DNA of 64,000 nucleotides from Zeus faber (GCA_960531495.1 OY482860.1:5518123-5582122); one strand, 5' to 3'; counted from the first letter of the stretch, positions 1 to 14,568 are shown. Made by a program: numbers and translations. Notes: generated by a model not told the origin, from the sequence alone.

Positions 1-129
1 TAACAACATTAATTCAAAGATGAATTATAATGTGAAGAAACGGGACAGTTGAAATCATTTTTTTTTTCCTGACAGTTCCAGTTCAGTAGTTAAAGAAAAG
101 TTGGTCTGGAGCCCCGATCCCATCACTAT

Positions 130-242
130 TCATATTTATTATAAAGCGTGCGTTGCATTACATTTCACTGCATCTACGTATGAAAGTATGTATATGTATG
201 TGACAAATAAAAATCTTGAATCTTGAATCTTGGATCTTGTTA
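130..242 (+). repeat. Possible LINE 3' tail
   Basis: ATGTGACAAATAAAAATC followed by direct repeats of CTTGAAT/CTTGGAT is the usual appearance of a fish non-LTR retrotransposon 3' end: AATAAA then a short tandem tail. No reverse-transcriptase coding sequence precedes it in the window. A similar tail with TCTGATTCTGA units appears at 40665-40695, and on the minus strand near 20641-20690. Confidence 0.35.
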
Positions 243-639
243 TATATTTACCAGCAGAGGGAGCCCAAATTAAACTATTGCAGAGTTGTCAACTGCTGCT
301 GCCTGAGACATGACTGGCACTGACATGACACCCCTCAGTATAACTATTGATGACTCCCTAGGTCTCTCTAATTCAGGGAAAACGCTTAGAAATTACTTTC
401 TGGCCTTATTACGGAACACTCTCTCTTTCTATTGTGCCATTTGGATGTGATTGTGCAATAATTGACTACCAAGCACCACTGGTCTTAATCCATGTTCAAG
501 TGGTAATATGTAAGAATATTTAGTAAAAGAAAAATCCCACATTTGTCCCACACTTGTCATTTATAAGAAACAACCATTGTGTGTTGTTTCCGTAGTTGGA
601 TGGTGGGGGGGGGGGGGGTCCACCTATGTGCTTCTGTTT

Positions 640-800
640 CTTGTGAATGTTCTTCCACATTCTCCTCGGTTCATCCAATTCATCCCGCGCTTCATATTTG
701 GAACGCACCCGATCTTTGCGTCCATTCTTACCGGGAAGCAAACGGAAACACCACACAGAGCAGCACATGTATGATGCAAATACATTGCATTTCTGTTACG
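640..800 (+). repeat. Dispersed repeat family A, copy 1 (partial)
   Basis: TTTCTTGTGAATGTTCTTCC, later GGAAACACCACACAGAGCAG and GCAAATACATTGCATTTCTG align in order with the 3' half of the copy at 29178-29600. Flanked by guanine runs on both sides. Confidence 0.55.
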
Positions 801-849
801 TAAAAACTGGCAGGTGGGGGGGGGGGGGGGGGGGGGGAGGATCAAACAT

Positions 850-1577
<728 letters not shown>

Positions 1578-2394
1578 TGAACTGTTTATTATAGGGAGGA
1601 CAGACAGAATAGAGAACAGTAAGTGGATAGTTCAAGTCCTCCAGAATGCATGTAAATGGTTAGAAAACTTTAATTATTCAGACTTTTTGAGATATTAAAC
1701 ACATTCCAGCTATGCATTTCTGAAATTGTTGGAGGCAAATTTTGAAAAATATAAAATGCAACTTGTGCAGTGCAATGAATGCAAATGAAAGCAAGTAGTT
1801 CTCTTGTCTTTCCATGTTCTATTCTTCCATGTTCTGTACATTTTCTTGCAAATTGTACGACAATTCACAACAACTGTGAATTGTGAATGAATCGGGTTGC
1901 CTCCCTTTTAGTAAGTCATCAAACAGGACGGGAGTGTAGTTAGATAACACCACGCTCTATGAGAAATATTTACCAGATGTAGAAATAAAAATGTTAACGT
2001 GCAATCCGACCTAAATGTGGGGGGACTTGGATCAACTTCTGACTTTTTTTTGACTTCTGAATGACTTTCTCAAACCTCTCCAGGAGAGATGTCTGTGAAG
2101 TCAAAATCCAGACCTGTTTGCATATTGTCTATTTCTGTAGCTACGTGCAATTGCAGGGAAAGATATGCGAATAATGTATGTAAACACGATCCTCCAACCA
2201 TACTGTGTGCACAGACCTGCCCCTCTCCCCAACCCCAACCCCCCTCAATAGCCTCATACCAGGAGCGGTCAGAGACGGGAGGGAAAAGTGTCTGGAGTTG
2301 GGATGATTTCAATAATCTTTTATGTGGGATGATACGATGCAGCGATATAAAACGAGAAGTCCTGGCTGCTCATAGTCAGAAAACTATGTTATGG

Positions 2395-3460
2395 TATGCA
2401 CTTCTTGAACACTTTATTAGTAACACCTGTACACCTACTCATTTATGCAATTATCTAATCAGCCAATTATTGTGTGGCAGCAGTGCAATGCAGAAAATCA
2501 TGCGGATAGGGGTCAGCAGCTTCAGTTAATGTTCACATCAACCATCAGAATGGGGGAAAAATGTGATCTCAGTGTTTACGACCGTGGCACGATTGTTGGT
2601 GCCAGATGGGCTGGCTTGAGTATTTCTTTAACTGCTGATCTCCTGGGATTTTCAGAAAGGCTACGGCAACCCAGATAACCACTCTGTATAAATGTGGTGA
2701 GCAGAAAATTATCTCAGAATGCAAAACACGTCGAACGTTGAGGCGGAAGGGCTACAACAGCAGAAGACCACGTCAGGTTCTACTTCTGTCAGCCAAGAGC
2801 AGAAAGCTGAGGTTGCGGTGGGCACAGGCTCACCTTAACTGCACAATTGAAGACTGGAAAAATGTAGCCTGGTCTGATGAATCTCCATTTCAGGCGCACA
2901 GATGGTAGGGTCAGAATTTGGCGCCAACAGCATGAATGGCTGGTGGTGGTGGTGAATGTTGTGGGGAATTTTTTCTTGGCTCTTGACACTTAAGACCCAT
3001 TAATACCAGTCAATCGTCGTGTGAATGCATCAGCCTATTTGAGTATCGTTGCTGACCATGTGCAACCCTTCATGGCCACAATTTAGCCATCTTCTAATGG
3101 CTACTTCCAGCATGATAATGCACCATGTCCCAAAGAAAAAGTCGTGTCAAACTGGTTTCATGAACATGACAATGAGTTCAATGTTCTTCAGTTTCCTTCC
3201 CAGTCACCAGATATGAATCCAATAGAAAACCTTTGGGATGTGATGGAACGGGAGATTCGCAGCATGAATGTGCAGCTGACCGATCTGCAGGAATTGCGTG
3301 ATGCAATCATGTCAACATGGACCAGAATTTAAAGGAATGTTCCCAACATCTTGTGGAATCCATGCCAAGATGAATGGAGGCTGTTTTGAGAGCAAAGGGA
3401 GCCCTACCCAGTGTTAATATAGTGTTCCTAAACTTCCTAATAAAGTGCTCAGTGAGTGTA
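2395..3460 (+). mobile_element. Decayed Tc1-like transposon in zcchc24 intron 1
   Basis: Flanked by TA on both sides. The 5' end reads GCACTTCTTGAACACTTTAT. The 3' end reads, reverse-complemented, TACACTCACTGAGCACTTTA, so the imperfect terminal inverted repeats share the ACACTTTATTAG core typical of a common fish Tc1 family. Between them is a broken Tc1 transposase in the plus direction. Length about 1.07 kb, with no intact reading frame. Confidence 0.8.
2550..3333 (+). pseudogene. Tc1-like transposase pseudogene
   Basis: Pieces of a Tc1 transposase in order but in different frames: the helix-turn-helix part GEKCDLSVYDRGTIVGARWA GLSIS…TADLLGFS; then WKNVAWSDESPF containing the first catalytic Asp; then MSNWFHEHDNEFNVLQFPSQ and SPDMNPIENLWDVMEREI with the terminal DDE motif neighbourhood (NPIENLW). 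Stops and frameshifts interrupt it, for example a stop just after FQAHRW near 2907. The element is dead. It shares little with the element at 38845-39933 beyond the family fold. Confidence 0.8.
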
Positions 3461-4240
3461 TAGTCGCAGGGGCTTTTGAAGCCATTTAACTTGAAACAGT
3501 CGGCTGGAAAATGGGTGGGCACGTTTAACATCAAGAGCTATTGTGCAAATCCATTCAATCCTCTTGAGCATAAAGACTTTCAAACCGAAGGGAACACGCA
3601 TGCAATCTGGAAATGGTTTGAGAGGAGAGAGGCGGGAGGGGGCTTTTTTTTTTTTTTTTTTTTTTTCGTTTTTCTTTTTTGTTGTTGTTGCAGTCTATGA
3701 ACCACTTTAGAGACGTGATCTGGAGATGAGTAATGTGCAGTTGTTTTGATAAGTGAGAGATCATCGTGCCGGTTCAAAGCGACCCAGAGTATAAACTACC
3801 CCACTTGGTGCGAGGAAAGAATATTTATTACAAGTGGTTTTGAATTCACGCTGTTGCGCAACTTAAAGAAAGAATGCTCCCCACCATCCACAGTCACTTG
3901 AACACATTTGTTAAAGCTGACACCACTCCCCCCCTTCGCTGTGGCTGTATTTCAACACTAACACTCTAGATCCTTACTACCTTTGAACGCGATTTACTTG
4001 GTCGCAATTAAGGATAGACAAAGAGTTTTTAACATTGTAGTGAGATTGCGCGTCATTAAAGGTTCCATGGTGGGAACTGTAGTTCTTTAAATGACACATT
4101 TGCTGAATGATCACACCCAGAACAAACAACCCCAAAACAAACAGAGCGAAGCGGCAGATTGAGATGCGTCAGAGGTGTTGGTTTGACAACACCTCTGAGC
4201 CCCCCCAGTGGCTCAATAACAATTTAACACCAGGTTACTG

Positions 4241-4369
<129 letters not shown>

Positions 4370-4883
4370 AGCCGGACTCCACCATTACCAGATGTTTTGT
4401 AATACACCTACAAGGAGGTCAAAGGTCAGCATAAAGACGATAAGGGACGATAAACTAGTCAAAGCTCGAAATTTTTGCAATTAGTTTTTTTCCAATTGAT
4501 AAGAAATTGTATGAGATGATGATCGATTACGTACAGGAGTATTGCCAAGATAGCACGGACCAAAATAAACTCTCTAAACTGAAAGCTTACATATAAAAAA
4601 TAAAGAGGGGCAGATTTGTGATGTAGATGTCCATTAATCTGTTTATCTGTGGAGGAGAATCCTCTCAACTTTCCAAGCGAGGTTTCCGCGCAACGCAGCG
4701 TGACACATGGACAAGAATATTTTCTTTTCCCCAAATGAAACTACCAGGGAGTGACATCACAATATTCTTGCTACGTCTCACGATGGTTCACGCGTAGAAT
4801 TTGCGAGTGGGACGAGTGTGGAAACGACCTAACCAGATATGACCATGATGGGTGGTCATGTTGTGCTCACCAGAATGTGAGAT

Positions 4884-4916
<33 letters not shown>

Positions 4917-5377
4917 GACTTTTGGGGGTCCCATTAAACACGGGAACTCAGAGATCAAATTATTAAAAATTTTCTCTCAAGCACATTTTTCTCAATCGAT
5001 GCATTTGAACGAGGAAAGGAAAGGCGTGAGTGGAAAAGGAAAAGTAGGGAGCGAGGAAGGGATTTCCTGGTTGTTCATATTCAGACGGCGTCTTGTGCGA
5101 TGGCGCCAGGCAGAATCAAAACAATGTCCCCGGCTAGTTTACCTCCGACGGCGCTCGGTGACGGTGGTGGTGATGGCGGTGATGACGGAGGGAGGGGGGT
5201 GAGAGACAGGCCTCCCCCGCTGGTACACAGTGAGTCATCTCCTATAAAGTCCTGTCATTCTCTGCGGACACTTCTCGGTACTTTTCCAGCTCAAAAGCGC
5301 AGCTGGGCCTCGGGCCAGATGTTCTGAATTTAATGAGAGAAATGATCTTGGAGGGCTTTGGTTTTTTGTGGGTTTTT

Positions 5378-5381
<4 letters not shown>

Positions 5382-5417
<36 letters not shown>
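5382..5417. repeat. (TG)n microsatellite
   Basis: About 18 uninterrupted TG units in intron 1 of zcchc24. Confidence 0.95.
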
Positions 5418-5419
<2 letters not shown>

Positions 5420-5596
5420 TGGGGGGGATTGCATGAGAGGAAGTAGGACAAGGAACTATCAAAGGAAATGGATGAATGAGAAGATGAATAACTCTCTGCT
5501 ATGACGATGTGTTCGACATGGTGTTATCCAGTGTTTCAAAGAGGTATAGTCAGAATCACAATCAGAGTGAGTTCATTCAAAAGCTTGAGAGTCTGA

Positions 5597-6461
<865 letters not shown>

Positions 6462-6510
6462 TAACTCTTGTTCTCTACTCTTTCCTTCTATCTATCCTCT
6501 ATCTCCCAAT

Positions 6511-6520
6511 CTCCCTCTCC

Positions 6521-6553
<33 letters not shown>

Positions 6554-6570
6554 TATCTCTCTCTCTCTCT
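6511..6570. repeat. (TC)n microsatellite
   Basis: CT repeat with two TAT interruptions; polypyrimidine on the plus strand. Confidence 0.95.
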
Positions 6571-6663
6571 GGTCTGACCTACTTGTTGAACAGGCAGGTC
6601 TCTGTCTCCAGCAGTCATGTGTGTTTTTATTTGTGTGTTTGTGTTTAATGTCTGTATTGATGT

Positions 6664-6698
6664 GCTTGTGTGTCAGTGTGTGTGTGTGTGTGTGTGTA
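6664..6698. repeat. (TG)n microsatellite
   Basis: TG repeat with one TGTCAG interruption near its start. Confidence 0.9.
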
Positions 6699-7836
6699 TC
6701 TCTTGCCACACCGCCGACTGTCACGCTGTGTAAGCAACCACATAAAACTTTCAGAAACTCGATCGCTGTGGCCGCGTCAAGAGACAGAAACGCTGTTGTT
6801 TCGGGGTTTTTTTTTCTGTCGTCGCGTACCACCACATTGTTACAATTGCACACAAATACAATTGTTCTAAAATGGCGAGAGAAGAAGAAGAAAAGGATAT
6901 CATCGATTGGGCCAAGGAGTGTTCCACATGTTCCCACGGTGTTTTACGGAGGTTCCACCCTGTGCGGCCTCGGCGTTGCAATTAAAAACAAACATATGAA
7001 ACAAATCAGGGAATTATACTGAGAAAAAAAGGGTGTGAATGCAAAGACGGGCAGGGAAGCTCCGAGGTCGGACGGAAGGCAAAGCGGCTGTTTTTGGGAA
7101 AGTGTTCTCGTCACATCCACTCTCGCTCCCTTTCCATCTTCTGTTATTGTATTTCACATCTTCTCTCTCTCTCCCTCTCTTGCTCCCTCTCTCCCTCTGT
7201 GTCTCTCCGTGCAATAGTGCAATAGTGCAACTCCAGCCCTGACCCCGAGCTGCATGGAAAGGTAATGAGCAGCAGATGTGGGATTAAAACACTTTGCCTC
7301 CCTTCATGACGAACGATCTCTGGTCTCGCGAGGCCGCTTAAAGACGTGTCCATCGATGAAATATCGCAGAGCCCCGATGAGTGGGAATTAGATCATCTAT
7401 TGATGTCTCCAGCAGGAGGCTTCTCACTGTTGTTGTTATTGTTGTTGTTGTTATTGTTCAAGCGGAGAGAGGACATGCCCTCTGTACTGAAACTGTTGAA
7501 CCTTGGTTATTACAGCGGCTGTATTTAAAACATTTATTTTTTTTAGGCTGGGAGACGCTAACGTTTTTGTTTTATTAGGGCGAACTCGGCTCGGCGATCG
7601 AAAGCGGGTGTAATCAATCTCCTCGTGGCTGTAAGCGCTCAGGGGGTGTAACTCAAATCACACTCTTCTGGTCCTCCTCTGGTTTATATTTCAGCTGTTC
7701 GTTAAAATGCCAGTGGAAACACAAAAAGCAGCGCTCCCTCGGTGTCTCCCACACCTACAAAGTTCAACATCACAGTTATTTAGCCTTCTCATGGCCCTCT
7801 CTTCCATGTGTACAGGTTTACTGTATATATATAGAT

Positions 7837-8214
7837 ATATATATATTCGAGCTGCAACGAATAGTGGGTTGATCGATTAGTTGGCATTAATCGGCAACTA
7901 TTTTGATAATCGATTCATCATTTTGAGTACTTTTTTAAGAAGAAAATGTCCAAATTCTCTGATTCCAGCTTCCTAAATGTGAATATATTCTGGTTTCTTT
8001 GGTCCTGCATGACAATAAACTGATTATCTTTGGGTTGTGGGCAAAACAAGAAATTTTAGGTCGTCACCTTAGGCTTTGGGAAACAGTGATCGACATTTTT
8101 CAGCATTTTCTGACATTTTATGGACAAAACAACAAATCGGTTAATCAAGAAAATGATCGACAGATTAATCGATAATGAAAATAATCATTAGTTGCAGCTT
8201 GAATATATATTAAC
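7837..8214. mobile_element. Short inverted-repeat element (MITE-like)
   Basis: The left end reads ATATATTCGAGCTGCAACGA and the right end, reverse-complemented, reads ATATATTCAAGCTGCAACTA, giving a terminal inverted repeat over 20 bp long. Internal sub-terminal copies of ATCGATTA occur near both ends (about 7870, 7910, 8135, 8165). This matches a family I recognise as common in fish introns (ends GCTGCAACTAATGATTATTT). About 380 bp, no coding sequence. Confidence 0.75.
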
Positions 8215-8728
8215 CTGATGCTTGTGCTGTGTGAAGCTGTAGACGGGTCATCTTCCCCATCTCGCATCCTCTGCCTCATCCAAAAAATCCTTTGACATGA
8301 ACAATTTAAACCCACAAGAAACTGGGAAATCTGGGAAATTGAAAAAAAAAAGAAGTTAGGGCTCAGATGAAAAATGTGTTTTGCGCATGGTTATTTCCAT
8401 AGCCATGGCAAATGTCATTCTCTTGTCATGAGCGCTGTTTTCAAAACGTGTGTTTTTATGGGAGAAACGCCAGCCCGTACTACAGAGTACTAATCCATTA
8501 CATGGCCTGGGGAGGCTTGGCCTTTTGCCTGACGTAAAAGGACGTACACACTTGTGGAGCAGTTTGTCCTCACCAAGTGTGTTAGAGACTTCCAAAACCG
8601 AGAAATCTGAGCTCATAGTGAAGCATTTACAGTTTAAACCTGGTCATGTTACAAGTACAAAATTATGGTAAATGTTCATGACAAGTTATTTTGACTTAAG
8701 AAGACATCTTGAAATTGCTTAATGTTGT

Positions 8729-8759
8729 GAATTTATGAAATGTAACATTTCATAAATTC
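8729..8759. repeat. Perfect palindrome, 15-bp arms
   Basis: GAATTTATGAAATGT, one base, then its exact reverse complement. It can form a hairpin on either strand. No flanking element is recognised. Confidence 0.95.
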
Positions 8760-9731
8760 ATTTCACAGCAAGGTTGTAAATAGCACAGAGTGACATTTTT
8801 TTTAACATGATACTTCTCGAAACTAGACTAGAGACTACTTAATGAGACTAACATCATATTCATATGATTAATCTTCCTCCACCAGATAGAATCATCATCT
8901 ATCCGATGAATCGTTTCACCCCTGATAGGCAGGGCACATTCTCGCGTGAAATGGCATTCTCCTGCATCACAATTTTTTTTTCTAAACACTGGGGTGTTTA
9001 TACCACTAGTATGTGGAAACCACAACCAGTACCGCATGCACGTCGAAGCCATGGCAGGTTGGAGAAGCCGGGTGTGCGGCATTCATCAGGGCATTTTTCA
9101 TTCACAAGTATTTCCCTGTCTCTGTCACTGACGCACGCTTTAGTCACCAAAACAATCGGACAATGACACGAGTGCTCTGATGTTCAGTGGTGGAGCGGCT
9201 GCGCTGGCATTGGATTCAAATGTCTTATTTCCCAGAAAAAAAGGAGCTTTGAAGTCAGTGGCTTGTCACTGTCGCAGGTGAAGTCAGAAAGTAAGAAGTT
9301 TCTCCAGACGTCGCTGCTCCAGGAGAAATTTCCCTTTTTACGGGAAACTCTTGTAGCCTGGTAAGTGAAAGTGACGGATAGGACAGCAGCAGCAGCCGCA
9401 GCCGCAGCCTGGTGCTCTGGTCAGGGCCGAGACTGAGGTGTTATGTAAACCTGATTTTATTGGGAAAATGAGGTTACTCCCCCAGTTATGAACAGAATGC
9501 CCCTGACGAGCGCCGTTTGGCCGCCTGCCAACATGTCTTCCGCTCCTCCCCTCGTGGTTTGGTTCTGTGCTGCGGCTGAACGGATCAGCCGTCGGTTATG
9601 GTTCTGGTTCTCCGATCTGATCCGATGCATTCAAAGGGGTGCATGGGATGACGTCTGCCTGCTATCTCTCTCAAGAAAAAGATGTAATCATGGAAGAAAT
9701 GTCTTGAAAACAGGTTAATGGCAGAGCAAGC

Positions 9732-9772
9732 TGTGTGTGTGTGTGTATGTATGTGTGTGTGTGTGTGTGTGT
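9732..9772. repeat. (TG)n microsatellite
   Basis: TG repeat interrupted by two ATGT units. Confidence 0.95.
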
Positions 9773-12419
9773 TTCTGAGCTCCTGAGTCGCAATGGTCGT
9801 ATTGCATTCTCTTAACTTGTCCCCGCAGTGAGAGCTGAACCACATGTTGGCGGTGGTTTGGCGGTTTGGCCCTTCATTCTGAATTCTATTTTCACGGTCA
9901 TCATTTGCTTCGACAGAGATTGCGGATTTGAACGGAGAGGAATAATTTGCAGTGAAAAGCGTGAAGCAGTCATTCAACAGTATCGCTGATCCTACGGGCC
10001 AGTGGGAGGAACACAGCAAAACTGACTCTTTTCATTCGGCATTAGGCGGTGTAAGTGTGCGTGTCATCACGATGGCTTCTGATACACTTTTTACTGGTTG
10101 GGTTTTGGTCTTTTTAAATTCAAGATTGAAGAGGTTGCAGAAACACTTGGTCAAAACGTAAAGATTCATGGATTTTGCCCCGTTGTGCACCTGGAAAACT
10201 GTCCAAAACGACAGCAGCAGATACAGAAACTGTGTTGATCAGAAACACATTAAGCCCATTGATCTACATACAGTGTACAGAGCACTCTTTATGCCAGCAT
10301 GATAATAAGCCTTTTGTTCAAATAGTTATCATGCCACTGGAATGCATGTGTGTGTGTGTATATATAGCCTCAGTTTCAAGCCTTTTAAAATTCTCCAGTG
10401 GATGTCTCTCCGTTGCTCGGCCTCTGGGAATAGTGGCTCACGGTGCTTGTTTACAGTGGGTGTCTCTGTCCTGGGGGCAGGGACAGACTGGGACTAAAAA
10501 ATGGCCCTGGACTTTTTTACCCAGACCAGCCCACCACAACCAGGCCGCGGATAATCCACCGTACCCGCCCCATCGACGTACTTACAAACACACCAGCCCT
10601 TGATACCACCACTTATAAGCATAATGGACACTCTAGGCTACTGTAACACTAAAACAGAGCTATTTTGAGAGCAAGGTTTGTTGCCAGCAGGCCACCGCTG
10701 TGAGGATACCATGATAGATTCAGGCAGTCAGTCTTTCATGAATGTCTATATTTGAACAGGCTGTATCACCTATTTCAACACTGGGGATAAGTCAGATAAT
10801 GACATTGTCAGCTTGATCTCTTTAACCTTGAAACTTGAAGGACTTACTCTTCAGGGCAATAAATAACTACAAACATCTGGTACTGACTGCACACATGTGT
10901 ACTTCTAATTTGCAGTTGAACAATAAATAATATTTAAATAAATAAACACTCTAAATAATATCTAAAATTGAACACAAATTAAGTACTGTACATTTTTTGG
11001 CCTGCTGCTAAGTTACATACCATTACTCCTGGCCTGGGAATTGCTGGACAGGCCTTGAATGCAGCGGTGCTGCCTTAAAAAAAAAAAAAAGAATCCCTTG
11101 CAACATGGAAAAGCAAATGCTGTTGCGCGTCCTTTACAATGTTAAATTACCATTGATGTTGGTGCATATTCCTGGGATAAGGAGAATCCTAAAAGAGAGA
11201 ATTGTCAAGTAAAGAAAATAATAATGATATAGCGGCCGATTCTCAGATTGTTTTTTCCACCACCACTTACACTTGTAATCGTCTTTATGGTTCGTAAGAT
11301 AAGGGTTCCTCTTCTTACTCGTTTTTTTTGTCTGTTTTGACCGCCTTGGTCATGAATCCACCTGTTCAGTTGCTCCTGTTGACTGCTGGGATTAGGGGGG
11401 CGGGGTGCTGTCTCTGATCCCTCTCACTCTTTGTTTTTGTATAATGGACTGCTCGGGCGGCCCGCATAGCGACCGGCCCACTGGGATTTGTCCCGGCGCA
11501 GCTGATGGCCACTCCATGCCTGGGGGTGGACGTGACCTGGACTCAATCCTGAGGTGGAACTGACCAGGTTTTTGGAAATGTAAAAAGAGTACTTTGCCGT
11601 ATTTTGAGTCAACCATCTGGATCTTCTAATTTCCTAATTTGCGTCAACCCAGAGGTACGGCTATTAAGTCAAATCGACTGGATCGGTCCACTTCTGATTT
11701 GAAGGCCCTCCTAATTTCCCCCGGGAGAAATGTGGCCGTCTCAAGATGCCCACTTTGATAAAATAAGGACGATACCATGAAATTCAGAAGGGTTTTCCCC
11801 ATTTCATTTTGATTTTGAAACACATTACGCACTTTCAATCAATCAACCAAACTCGGGCGTTCCAGGTGATTGATTCACGCTGCCCCCTCAGAAACATGGC
11901 TGCTGTTGATCTGTTTGCGATCACGTGCCCGTACTTAAAGATGGGGACTCGCGCCTAGTGTGTTGAAAGGTGGCAAATTCAGCAGCCATCTGTCCGTCGT
12001 GACAAATGGCGACCATAATCCCCCATAAGAGTGTCAACATGGCGGCTCGGGTGGGGGCGGGGCTGCGAGGTGAGAGGCTCTTTACGAGTTACTTGTCGGC
12101 GTGTTTGGGTCGTTTCTTTGTTTGTTTGCTTTGAGCGGCGCATGTATTTTAACCCGCTCCAATCGTGTTCAAAACGAGCCGGTATTGTTCATGCCGGGAT
12201 AACGGTGCGCGACGACTTCATCATGTCACACGCTTGCTCTCTGCCGTCCTTCTGCTGGGGCTGAGAGGGTGGAGCCTGTCCGGTGCAGATTGCTTATTAG
12301 GTTTAAATTTTATTCTGTCATTACATCAGTGCTGACTCAGTGATGGAAACAGGGCCGTTTGGCCCAGTGTGGGAACGCCCAGTTTCCTGGAGCCTGCGGG
12401 GGCTGGAGGGGATGGTACA

Positions 12420-12950
12420 GTTAAATAAATGAGCTAAGTAAAACTTCTTGGGTCCCAACTTTCAGCGTGTCCTCCTTAAACGCAGCACAATTAGCCGCGA
12501 TTAGCCACGAGTGATTTAATAACAGAAGGAGCCAGAAGATGTTTACGGTATTGACGCATAACAAAGAAACCAATTCAATTAAACCATAGCTTTAGATGAG
12601 CTTTTGGAGCTTAATCTTCATTTATTGCTTCAGGGGGTAATATATCTTCATCATTATTTGCAAGTAATTATTTTCTTTAATTATATCCAAGTCCTTTGCT
12701 GCTGGTTTGTTTGTTTGTTTTTTTGTTCAGGGGGTTGTTATAAGCACCTTTTCATATTCCTTGTTCCACGAGATTTTATGAATTATTACTATGAAGTTGT
12801 AGCTTGTATTTCCAGCCAATAAGCTGCTCCATCTGTGCAGATAAAGACGGCTTGCGTTAGAGCTGCTTTAATGTCCTGAAAGCGGTAACCCGTAAGATTA
12901 TTATGTTTAAAAAAATCCCTTATTTAATATTTATCCCATATTATTCTACT
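12420..12950. promoter_or_regulatory. Candidate conserved non-coding segment
   Basis: A repeat-poor block with no reading frame but balanced, non-random-looking sequence, including several ATTA/TAAT homeobox-like cores (CACAATTAGCC, GCGATTAGCC, GTGATTTAATAACA). Large introns of conserved developmental genes often hold enhancers with this look. This is an impression by eye. Without alignment to other fish it cannot be called an enhancer. Confidence 0.2.
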
Positions 12951-12959
12951 GGCACTTTA

Positions 12960-13240
12960 TAAGACACATCCATTCAATGTATTTGCGTTATGTATGCTCT
13001 CCTCTATATGGTGTTTACATTGTTGGTGGCGGGGTCCGCCACTCCCGGCAAGAGTGCGCTGAATGCACAATCGATCGGAAGAAGGCAAACTTTCCAGAAA
13101 CGAAAGTGAGCGTCGTAGAGCGGAGACGAGGGTGAACCTGGACGTCGGAAGAAACTTTGCAGTTTCGAAGGCAATTCTTGGGACCCGTAGGGGAATCCAC
13201 CTGACACAGACGATCTTATGGATTGCCACTTTAAAGAGGG
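12960..13240 (-). repeat. Dispersed repeat family A, copy 2 (minus orientation)
   Basis: Reverse-complemented, this begins TTTAAAGTGGCAATCCATAA, has GGTGGATTCCCCTACGGGTC, contains a GGTTCACCCTCGTC segment, and ends with GCGGACCCCGCCACC, then CACCATATAGAGGAGAGCAT and ACGCAAATACATTGAATG. The same landmarks appear in order at 29178-29600 and, with an internal deletion, at 15262-15405. The ends (CTTTAAAGTGGC and CTTATAAAGTGCC) are weakly inverted, suggesting a non-autonomous DNA element. Confidence 0.75.
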
Positions 13241-13907
13241 GAGTTGTTTTGGTTCACTTCACCCGCCCTGCTTTTTCCCTGCAGCTTAGGAAACTTGGGG
13301 CCAACTATTTGTCCCCATAACGTTGCAGGGGCTTCAGCATATTTCAACTGCACTAAACAGCTCATACCCTATTTCCTTATTTCGCAATCAATGTTGCTCC
13401 CGAGTCTCTTGAATGTGCGTTCTAACACCCTGACGCTAAACCCCTTCCTGCATACTTTCAAAAACACCGTCCAAAGTAAACTATGCCTCCAAGTCGTAAC
13501 GTTTCGCAACACTTGATTTTTGGGGAAAACAATGTGACACACCCCACCCCCACCCCCAGCCCCTCCAGGAGAAGTTGCTCTAGCTTTTGAAAGTTATTCA
13601 GTTGTTGATTGTGCAGGGCTGCAGCGCAGATTATGGCTTTAATGCAGTTTTGAGATGTGAACCGTCCCCATGGCCTAATGGCCCTTTGGAAGAGAGACAG
13701 AACGGCCATTGTGCTGCGGCAGTGATTACAGCATCGACGGCAGCTATGCTGATCTGCGTTTAACTACCGCTTGCAGCCACCAAAAACATCCAATTACGAC
13801 GCAGCGTTATCATCTGTGTACATTCCCTTCCACCTTCACCAGCTGTTTTGTGTTCCAAACAGAGCATCGGCCCGCTGTTTTGGTTTCACCGTCTGCCTCC
13901 CTGTCTC

Positions 13908-13910
<3 letters not shown>

Positions 13911-13956
<46 letters not shown>

Positions 13957-13957
13957 T
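13911..13957. repeat. (TC)n microsatellite
   Basis: CT repeat with one TAT interruption, followed by the small ACGC/ACGT repeat GTACGCACGTACGTACGCAC. Confidence 0.95.
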
Positions 13958-14222
13958 GGTACGCACGTACGTACGCACGTAAATCTTACATTTCATGGTT
14001 TATGAACGTTCTTTCAACGCTCATGTCACACTTGATTCTCCCCCGCCCCTCCCACCCCCTCATTTCCAAATGGATTGCCCCACATTTCATCCCCGCCGGC
14101 CGCGCAGAACCCACGTAGGTGGGTCGGGACGTTTCGGGGGATGTTTCCTCCTCGTAAGTGAGCTTTTACTCTACGTGTTCCTGTCATGCATGCACATTGG
14201 AGCATAGGTTATGGATCCCAGG

Positions 14223-14261
14223 GGAGAGAGAGAGCGAGAGAGAGAGAGAGAGAGAGAGAGA
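14223..14261. repeat. (GA)n microsatellite
   Basis: GA repeat with one GCGA interruption. Confidence 0.95.
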
Positions 14262-14390
14262 AGGCGGGTCAGAATACTGGACGGTATGAGAGCAACCCCC
14301 GCCCCCCCGAAAGGAAATCAAAGATAAGAAAAAGATGAAAGGTGGCTTTCCTGCCAGCTGGTTTGTGTTCTGCCCAGGAATTCCTTCCAT

Positions 14391-14413
14391 TTTTTTTTTT
14401 TTTTTTTTTTTTT
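14391..14413. repeat. Poly-T run (23 nt)
   Basis: Uninterrupted thymine run; possibly the poly(A) tail of a minus-strand retroelement, but no element body is recognised beside it. Confidence 0.9.
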
Positions 14414-14568
14414 CTGCTGAGACAACAGATGCGCCACTTCCTGTTATGACAGCTATTAGGGGTGTGAAAATATACATTTAAAGTAATAAGAAAAAGTTAC
14501 ATTTACCTTATATATTTTAAAAGTATACTATTTCTCCTCATCTTCATCTCTTTATCGCTTACACTCAC

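Larger units (their letters stand above)
1..849. other. Upstream flank of zcchc24
   Basis: No gene seen. Holds the possible LINE tail (130-242), AT-rich unique sequence (243-560), a degenerate copy of the dispersed repeat family described at 29178-29600 (about 640-800), and two guanine runs of 14 and 22 bases (605-618, 816-837). Confidence 0.5.
8215..12300 (+). other. zcchc24: zcchc24 intron 2, 8.2-12.3 kb
   Basis: No exon seen. Contains a perfect 15-bp-arm palindrome (8729-8759), a short CAG/CCG run (9385-9413), an interrupted (TG)n tract (9732-9772), and AT-rich sequence from 10,780 to 11,300. Some parts, for example 10,480-10,560, look like old repeat sequence but I cannot name the family. 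Confidence 0.5.

Noticed and set aside
3144..3332. A small host gene encoding the MSNWFHEHDNEF peptide
   Set aside because: It is the C-terminal end of a broken Tc1 transposase inside an element with matching inverted ends.
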